Positions 56,798 to 64,000 of a DNA stretch of 64,000 bases are shown in pieces. The notes below the pieces were generated by a model. It had not been told where the DNA came from, did not search any database, and was given only the letters and a program-made list of their open reading frames with translations. Positions within the stretch are counted from its first letter, which is position 1, and every line of letters begins with the position of its first letter. The stretch comes from Bidens hawaiensis (taxonomy: Eukaryota > Streptophyta > Magnoliopsida > Asterales > Asteraceae): the NCBI GenBank assembly GCA_021521415.1, contig JAIQDT010004997.1:62001-126000 (forward strand). Direction: 5' to 3'. Position numbers and translations under genes: made by a program.

Positions 56798-57731
56798 GCA
56801 AAGGTTGACGTCCAAGCCTGAGGAGATTATATTTTGAAGCTTCCAAGTTATTTTGAAAAACATTATTCATTCTCCTAGTTTGACTAGGAATATTATCTCT
56901 ATTTCTGTATTAAGAAAATTTGGTTATGATTTCAAGTTTGTAAACAATGGTTTTTATGTATTCATGAATGATGTCTTTTATTTTAAAGCAATGCCGTTTA
57001 TTGGCATTTATGAATTGGTTCATGATAATACGTCCATTGATAACTCGTTGTACCAATCTAACACCAAAAGACTCAAATTGGATTTGAGTAAAACTTTTCT
57101 TTGGCATTGTCGCCTTGGTCACATAAACAAGGATCGGATTCATACACTTCAAAAGAATGGTCTTTTGAAATCAAGTGATGATTCATTTGATGAATGTGAA
57201 TCTTGTTTATTGGGAAAGATGACCAAGGAGCCCTTTAGTGGAACTAATGAAAGGGCGAAAGACTTATTAGGTATCATACATTCGGATGTATGTGGTCCTT
57301 TTAGGACAATGACAAGGAATGGTGAAGGATACTTCATTAGCTTTACCGACGATTATAATCGCTATGGGTATGTGTTCTTGTTAAGACACAAAAATGAAGC
57401 CTTTGAAATGTTCAAAGTCTTCCAAAATGAAGTAAAAAATCAACTCAACAAAACAATCAAAGTACTACGTTCCGATAGAGGTGGTGAATACCTCAATGAT
57501 GCATTTCTAGAACATCTTAGGAGTTGTGGGATTGTCTCACAACTTACTCCACCTGGAACACCACGATATAATGGTGTGTCCGAGAGGAGGAATCGAACTC
57601 TATTGGATATGGTTCGATCCATGATGGCTAGAAGCACATTACCTCTATCATTTTGGGTTTTCTCACTGATCTATGCTGCCCGTATTTTAAAATATGGCAC
57701 CAACCAAGAAAGTGAAAAGGACACCTTTTGA
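56798..57731 (+). pseudogene. Copia F pre-integrase and integrase
   Basis: LWHCRLGHINKDRIHTLQKN with CESCLLGKMTKEP is the zinc finger. The core has IIHSDVCGPFRT (first Asp), DDYNRYGYVFLLRHK, VLRSDRGGEYLNDAFLEHL (second Asp) and GVSERRNRTLLDMVRSMMAR (Glu). All three acidic residues are present over a 292-codon open frame (56853-57731). The frame then shifts: the following block starts MAPTKKVKRTPFEIWHGK in another frame. Confidence 0.87.
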
Positions 57732-59740
57732 AATATGGCATGGAAAGGTTCCATCATTATCATATTTAAGGGTATGGGGTGGTGAGGCTTATGTTAAGAT
57801 CTACACCCTAGACAAACTTGAAAGCCGGTCCACTAAGTGTATCTTTGTAGGATATCCCGAAGATTCGATGGGGTATTATTTCTACAATCCAAATGAGCCT
57901 AAAGTGTTTATAGCTCGCAAGGCTATGTTCTTGGAAAGAAGTTTCCTTATGGAAGGAACTGATAGAACTATGGAACTCGAGGAGGATCGAGAACCACAAG
58001 CCGATACACGTTTGGTTGACACTAGTGATCAACAAGAGGTTGTTGATGATGATCAAAAGGTTGATCAAATCACACAAAATGTTCGCAAATCTGGTAGAAT
58101 TAGCACCCCACTTGAAAGATATGGATTTTTCATGGATGGATGCTATGTGGTAGATTCTGATGAACCAACCACATACCGAGATGCAATGTCACAATCTGAT
58201 TGTGATAAATGGCTGGAAGCCATGAACGTTGAGATGCAATCCATGCATGACAACCAAGTATGGGACCTGGTTGCTCCACCTCTTAATTCCAAACTGGTTG
58301 GAAGTAAGTGGGTTTTCAAGAAGAAAACTGATATGCATGGAAACTTGGATACTTATAAATCTAGACTTGTAGCAAAGGGTTTCACTCAAACTCAAGGGGT
58401 TGATTATGATGAAACTTTCTTGCCCGTGGCGATGCTAAAGTCTATTAGGATATTATTTGCCATAGCCGCATATTACGACTATGAGATATGGCAAATGGAT
58501 GTCAAAATGGCTTTTCTAAATGGCCATCTTGAGGAAGATGTCTATATGGTTCAGCCTGAAGGTTTTCTCGATCCACAACATCCTAACAAAGTATGCAATT
58601 TGAAGAAATCAATCTATGGATTGAAACAAGCATCTAGGAGTTGGAATCACCGTTTTGATGATGAAGTTAAGAAATTTGGATTCATCAAAAACGCTGATGA
58701 AGCTTGTGTGTATAAGAAAGCTAGTGAGAGCATCATTACCTTTCTAGTATTATATGTCGATGACATATTACTATTTGGAAATGACATTCCAACCTTGGAA
58801 GGTGTAAAAGCCTGGCTTGGAAGCTGCTTTTCCATCAAGGATCTTGGTGAGGCCGCCTATATTCTAGGAATAAGGATCTATAGGGATAGATCAAGGCAGA
58901 TGATAGGTTTGAATCAAAGTGCATACATTGACAAAATCTTGAAAAGGTTCAAGACGGAAAACTCTTAAAAGGGTTTGGTACCTATTCAAAGAGGAACAAT
59001 GTTGAGTGTTTCTCAATGTCCAAGCTCAAAGGATGAGCAAGACAAAATGAGTGGAATCCCATATGCATCTGCTATAGGATCCATCATGTATGCCATGATT
59101 TGCACTAGACAGGATGTGTCATGCGCTTTGAGCATGACAAGTAGATACCAAAAAAATCCGGGAACTAGCCATTGGATGGCAGTTAAGAGCATATTGAAAT
59201 ACCTTAGGAGGACTAAGGATATGTTTCTTCTATATGGCTCTGGTGAGGAGGAACTCATTGTAAAGGGTTACATGAATGCGAGTTTCCAAACTGATCGAGA
59301 TGATTCTCGATAACAATCGGGATATGTCTTCGTTCTGAATGGTGGTGCTGTCTCTTGGAAGAGCGCAAAACAAGACGTGGTAGCCTTGTCCACCACTGAA
59401 TCGGAATACATCGCCACCTCATTGGCAGCTCAAGAAGCTGCATGGATTAGAAAGTTCATGGCCGATCTAGGGGTAGTCCGTACCATTCAGGACCCTCTAG
59501 AAATCTTTTGTGACAACGAGGGTGCGATTGCTCAAATCAAGGAACCTCGTGCACATCAAAAGACTAGGCACATTGAGCGGAGATTCAACTATATAAGGGA
59601 TGAAGTTGAAAAGGGAAAGATATGTATTCCCAAGTTCACACTGATCAAAACATTGCGGATCCACTCACGAATCTCCTTGAAAGGCCGAAGCATGAGGGTC
59701 ATACTTGCGCCTTAGAACTTCGATATTCTAGTGATTGGAT
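57694..59740 (+). pseudogene. Copia F reverse transcriptase and RNase H
   Basis: A 424-codon open frame (57694-58968): TPFEIWHGKVPSLSYLRVWG, VFKKKTDMHGNLDTYKSRLV, IWQMDVKMAFLNGHLEEDVY, SIYGLKQASRSWNHRF and LVLYVDDILLFGND (YVDD kept). A stop follows KTENS, then GLVPIQRGTMLSVSQCPSS, SIMYAMICTRQDVSCALSMT and KGYMNASFQTDRDD, where Asn replaces the expected catalytic Asp, then a stop before QSGYVF. The end ([40 protein letters not shown]) is open, with a final frameshift after KGKIC; ADPLT and [12 protein letters not shown] continue in another frame to about 59730. Confidence 0.88.
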
Positions 59741-60509
59741 TTGATTTATTTTGAATTTGGATATCGGAACAATTGTTATTTTGGCTCATTCATATGATTA
59801 TGGTTTATGTTATGATTTTGAGTTATGTTCCATTTTAGCATGTTTAAATCCGTGAATAATTAGATTATTCTAAACGTCCGTAGTCTATCATACTTGTGGG
59901 ACAAATATGAAAGTAAGACTATTATGAACTTGGATTGGTAAATATTCACAAGGCATGAATATAGCAAAGGGTTTGCTGCCAAGGTTCATAGATATTTATG
60001 GGATAAATATTGGATTGACCCGCCCTGAAATTTTAATGCATGGAATCCTTGTGATTTGTGATCATAAGTAAATTTGAGTAAAGGCGAACATCATAGTATC
60101 CACCGACCTGAGATACATATTGGGTCTTGATATTCATCGACTATTTTACTTTGACTTAGTTCTTCGCTGCTCTGAAACATGTCAGTACATAAGGCTAAGC
60201 TCAAGTATAATACAAGGTGATAGTGAGAGACGTATGTAGTCAATAAGGGATTTTTCCCTCTTATTCGTTGAGAGTTAAATGTCTAAGGCCTGAAAAGTTA
60301 AATCAACAGAGAATGATCACTCTGTGTCTCTGGATTTAACATGACATTTGCGGCAAAAGGATAAATGATAGTTTCACCTAAATCATTTTCAAATAAGGGA
60401 CCTGAAGGGGATGATGTTATTGAATGGCACTTCATCATACGTATTAGGGGTAGTGAACCGTAGTTAGGTGGTATTCACTATTTGCATCAATCTTCTATGT
60501 ATCTTGTAC
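59741..60509 (+). other. 3' leader of copia F
   Basis: Non-coding AT-rich segment between pol and the polypurine tract, as usual in this type of element. No other feature seen. Confidence 0.55.
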
Positions 60510-60520
60510 AAGTGGGAGAT
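60510..60520 (+). other. Polypurine tract of copia F
   Basis: AAGTGGGAGAT directly precedes the 3' LTR start TGTTGGACTC. Confidence 0.75.
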
Positions 60521-61432
60521 TGTTGGACTCGGTCTGCCCAAGACACATACAATATTGATGTGGCTAGTGCGTTATGATCCAAGTCGGGTCCTACCCAATA
60601 ACAAGCTAGACAAACACCATAGATATTTGTTTAAATGATGTGATCATAGTAAATAAATATCAACACTTGACTTTGGGAATTGGTTTCCTAGACAATTGCA
60701 CTTGAAAGAATAATAATTTATATGGATAATTTATTTTAGAGAGTATAATTTATAGTGTTATTTAATTGGTTAAATAACATCAAAGAGAGTAGTATGTAAA
60801 TATTGTTGCTTGGATCTTGTAACATGTAGCATAATGTTACATGTAACAAAAAAATGTGCATGCAACAAACATGAAGGTTGTGTAACAAAATTTGAAATTC
60901 AAATTTTGGGTTGGACCCACTTGTGGACCACCCTTTATGGGGAAACACACACACCCGACCACATGACATGCATTATTCTTTTGTTGGTTTACATATCCAA
61001 GAACTCTCTCTCTCTCTCTCAAAGCTCTCTCTTTTTTCATTCTTTGCAAGACAAATCCTTGTTTTTCTCTCCATATTTTCGGCCAAAGAACAAGGATTGG
61101 AGGTGTTCATAATCAAGTACAAATCCTAGCTAAAGTGGTGTCGTGTTGGTGGCTTGGGGTATACTAGCTTGAGGCATTCGGTTTTGAAGGCTTGCATTCA
61201 CAAACCGTCATCTCCTTCATCTTTCTTGCATCTTGAAAGGTAGTATTACATAAACCCCTTTGGATGTTGTTTATGTATGCATGTAAATTCGTATATGGAT
61301 CCGGGGCTTGGGTTTTACATATAAAACGGGTTTTATATTAATCTAAATAACAAGATTTAAAACTAATTAATCCGCTACGTTTTTCTATATAATGGGTTAT
61401 ATGGACTTTGATAATCTTGTTAAAACCCAACA
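60521..61432 (+). mobile_element. 3' LTR of copia F
   Basis: Copy of the 5' LTR with scattered single-base changes (for example AAGACACAT for AAGAAACAT, GTCGGGTCCT for GTAGGGTCAT) and a shorter CT tract. Ends AAACCCAACA at 61432, followed by GATGC. Confidence 0.9.
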
Positions 61433-61437
61433 GATGC

Positions 61438-62064
61438 AATCCATAAAGGGCTTTATTTAACTTATACACCCTGTTTGGATACATTGGATCCTCAAAACCT
61501 GGAGGTTGACCAACATACACCTCTTCATCAATCTTTCCGTTTAGGAATGCAGACTTTACATCAAGCTGGAACACCTTAATGCTCTTTGAGGCACATATGC
61601 AAGAAAAATCCTGATAGTCTCAAGTCTTGCAACTGGTGCAAAGACTTCCTCAAAGTCTATTCCTTCTTCTTGAAGGCATCCCAGTGCTACAAGTCTAGCT
61701 TTGTTCTTAATCACCAAACCCCTCTCATCCCTTTTGTTTCTGAAAACCTATTTTGTGCCAATTGTTGACCTGCTTCTTGGCCTATCAACAAGATCCCAAA
61801 CATGTAGATCTTTGAACTGTGCCAGTTCCTCCTGCATTGCCTCCACCCAACTGTTGTCCTTTAGTGCTTGAACAATGTTCTTTGGCTCTATTTGGGATAG
61901 AAAGCAGGAGTGTAAACAGATGTTTGCAATTTCAGAGTGGCTTCTTGTAACTCTTTCATTTATATCTCCAATGATGTTTTTTCAGAGGGATGATTCTTTT
62001 CTACATAGGGAGTTTAAACTATCATATCAACAGACACAGTTGTATCAAGATTTGATTCATTGAG
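61438..62064 (-). pseudogene. Copia D reverse transcriptase, N-terminal part
   Basis: Nearest the insertion the frame is open: [47 protein letters not shown], then F. The part before it (61600-62064) reads only over several frames (for example [54 protein letters not shown]), with stops and shifts. Order and motifs are those of copia reverse transcriptase. Confidence 0.75.
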
Positions 62065-62668
62065 CTATGGTTCTTCAATGATCAAATCAGTTGTTTCACT
62101 GTCATTACTTGGTGCTTCTTCATGATTCTGTCTTGAAGTGGATGCATCAGTGTTGTCTAAATTCATTCTTTCAAACAAATTTTGAAATCTTGTAGTAGTT
62201 ACATCTTCTTCATTTGTTTGGTTGCTTGGGTTCTCCTCAGTCTGAACTTGATCATTCTCTACTTCTTGATTGTCTTGATTGAGATCTGCATGATCTTGTT
62301 CTGGACTTTGATTGTCGTCACTATCTTGTTCTTGTTCAACAATGTCACTTGAGATACCCTTAACAAATGTATACTCCTTTTCTTTGCTAGCAACCTTCTT
62401 CCATAACCCTTCTAAGTCCAATGTTTTCTCCTTTTTCTCTTCAAATACACTGGGCTTGTAGAATGAGTCATCAAAGTCTTCAGGAAAAATCTTGAAAGAC
62501 CTTATCAGTTTTTCATGATCAAACAACCATGCTGCACCATCAACTGTGTTGAACTGATTCTCATTAAAGATGATGTCAGATGATTCATTAACACTCAAAT
62601 GGTCTTTCACATATACTCTGTAGGCTTTTGAGTGTGTTGAATATCCAACAAAGAAGCAATCCAAGGAT
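62065..62668 (-). pseudogene. Copia D integrase C-terminus and variable linker
   Basis: Open frame with PFGCKCFLLNTMDYLNKFQT, KSLDCFFVGYSTHSKAYRVY and VNESSDIIFNENQF, the conserved copia integrase C-terminal part. A Gln/Asp/Asn-rich linker (QDSDDNQSPEQDHADLNQDN) follows and ends at LIIEEP. Such acidic linkers precede the reverse transcriptase in Sirevirus-like elements. Confidence 0.75.
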
Positions 62669-64000
62669 TTAGTTTGAAACTTGTTCAAGTAATCCATGGT
62701 GTTCAGAAGAAAACATTTGCATCCAAAGGGCTTGAAAAAACTTGATATAAGGCTTTCTATTGTTGAAAATTTCATATGGTGTCTTGTTATGCCTTTTGTT
62801 AACAAGTACCCTGTTCTGAACATAGCAGGCAGTATTGATGGCTTCAGCCCAAAATGTAACTGGTAGATTTGCATCTGCTAACATGGTTCTTGCAGCTTCT
62901 ATAAGTGTTCTGTTTCTTCTTTCTGCAACACCATCTAGGAGCTGATGATTGCTGGAATATTCCCTTTTCTGCGCAAAATTCTTCCATGACTCCATTTTGA
63001 ACTCAGTGCCATTATCACTTCTCATCATTTTAACTTTCTTATTCAGTTTTTTCCAATCATTGTCACACAGCCCTTAATCAACTCTGCAGTCTCGTCCTTT
63101 GTACTCAGGAAATAAACCCAAGTATATCTTGAATAATCATCAATAATCACAAGACAATATCTTTTCTTCCCTATACTTGGCACACTTACAGGACCAATTG
63201 AGTTGATGAGTTTTGTCTTATGAGCAGATTTGTGATGCTTGCCCTTTTGGCATGACTTGCAATGATCTTCCAACTTGAACTCTCTTGTAGGTAAGCCAAT
63301 GACATTCTCACCCTTAATAAGTCTGTTCATATTCTTCAGATTCACATGACATAGTTTCTTGTGCCACAATCTTAACTCATTTTCAGTGGCTTTGGAAACA
63401 AAGCATGTACCAGCTCTTGAAATAGCTTCCTTCATGTTGAGCTCATATAGGTTGCCATTTCTAGGTGCCATCATCATAATCATTACAGGAGGGATTAGAA
63501 ATTTAGGTTTTAAGATGAAACAGTGTGAGTCATCAAAACCAACTTTATAACCTTTAACACACATTTGTGATATGCTGAGCAGATTGTACTACAGTCCTTC
63601 AACATGAAACACATTGTCAAATGAAACCTTTCCATTTGTCAAAATTCCATTCCCAACAATCTTTCCATCATTCTCATCACTTCCAAATGCCACAGGACCT
63701 TCAAACTTTTCTTCATAATTAACAAGTGACCTCCTGTCACAAGTCATGTGCCTAGAATATCCACTATCCATGTACCATATGTCATTCAGTGGAGTGGACT
63801 GTTCCTACACAAAAGAAAAAGTTTGATCAGTTAGGTGATGAAGTGCAAGTCATTTCAACTTGCAACTCATCAGTTTCATTTTCAGTGGCTGCACTAGAAG
63901 TGAGTGTTGTTGATTCGGGATCTTCATGAGTCAACTCAATGTTGTCTGAGTTATCTGTTTCATATCCACACTCACTTGGAGTTTTTACAAATGAGTTTGT
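62669..64000 (-). pseudogene. Copia D protease, pre-integrase and integrase core
   Basis: Protease motif WYMDSGYSRHMT with VNYEEKFEGPVAFGSDEN. Pre-integrase: LRLWHKKLCHVNLKNMNRLI and HCKSCQKGKHHKSA. Core: KLINSI joins directly to GPVSVPSIGKKRYCLVIIDD, so about a dozen residues that should hold the first catalytic Asp are missing. The second Asp (MMRSDNGTEF) and the Glu (GVAERRNRTLIEAARTM) are present. Stops fall after HVEGL and MIGKN. The region upstream to 64000 is a less certain gag-protease part. Confidence 0.78.

Larger units (their letters stand above)
53224..61432 (+). mobile_element. Copia element F, complete structure, nested in D
   Basis: LTRs 53224-54141 and 60521-61432 (918 and 912 bp) begin TGTTGGACTC and end AAACCCAACA. 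The insertion is bounded by the perfect 5-bp duplication GATGC (53219-53223 and 61433-61437) and splits D's reverse transcriptase between LYGLH and QAPRAW. The LTR copies differ at roughly 3% of positions by eye, so it is the youngest insertion that can be dated here. Total length 8209 bp, with a 1.6 kb leader. Confidence 0.9.
42990..64000 (-). mobile_element. Copia element D, Sirevirus-like, with extra ORF; split by element F
   Basis: Read right to left: protease and integrase (64000-62065), reverse transcriptase (to 61438), insertion F (61432-53224), rest of reverse transcriptase and RNase H (53223-52125), spacer (52124-48819), extra ORF (48818-44330), polypurine tract and LTR (44088-42990). 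Gag and the 5' LTR lie beyond the window. Without F the visible part is about 12.8 kb. The pol type and the 3' extra ORF fit the Sirevirus (Maximus/SIRE) lineage. Confidence 0.72.

Overview
The window is plant nuclear DNA, AT-rich and made almost entirely of transposable elements. No intact host gene, rRNA or tRNA gene is visible. The evidence is plant-type LTR retrotransposons with initiator-Met-tRNA-like primer sites, a CACTA transposon, plant promoter and splice signals, and many AT microsatellites. The element families look like those of a eudicot, probably Asteraceae; that resemblance is from memory and was not tested by a search. Coding regions carry stops and frameshifts, so nearly all are pseudogenes.

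Region by region. 1-4373: 3' part of a CACTA DNA transposon, with a transposase C-terminus on +, a small PB1-like gene on -, and a subterminal repeat block ending in a CACTAC terminus. 4377-10894: a minus-strand Tekay-like gypsy fragment (long AT-rich leader, primer site, 2.8 kb LTR). It cuts the end of a second, plus-strand Tekay element (10896-13193), which itself sits in the pol gene of a Tat/Ogre gypsy element ('Tat A', 13194-21806). Tat A is further broken by a 1.8 kb solo LTR and by a partial Tekay element. 21807-24746: a non-coding copia-like element ('G') ending in an LTR, abutting the gag of a second Tat element ('Tat B', 24747-30628). 31254-35915: a degenerate copia element ('C').

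35916-64000 holds the most interesting material: two minus-strand copia elements, 'E' (35916-42605, lacking pol) and 'D' (42990 to beyond the window, Sirevirus-like pol). Both carry a long extra ORF between pol and the 3' LTR, in the position of the Sirevirus env-like gene. The two ORFs share an N-terminal block and differ in the rest. In each element the LTR and the spacer upstream of the extra ORF are loaded with many copies of a short motif; the motif is TRCCCGR in D and CGTATAAG in E. In D both arrays end about 95-100 bp upstream of a TATA box: one is the LTR promoter, the other an internal promoter followed by a pyrimidine-rich leader and a 92-bp intron in front of the extra ORF. This suggests that D and E carry a separately transcribed gene sharing cis-elements with the LTR, and that motif and gene have diverged together. 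A young copia element 'F' (53224-61432, target duplication GATGC, LTRs about 3% different by eye) splits D's reverse transcriptase gene. A Mutator-like or foldback element (about 36690-37845) splits the extra ORF of E.
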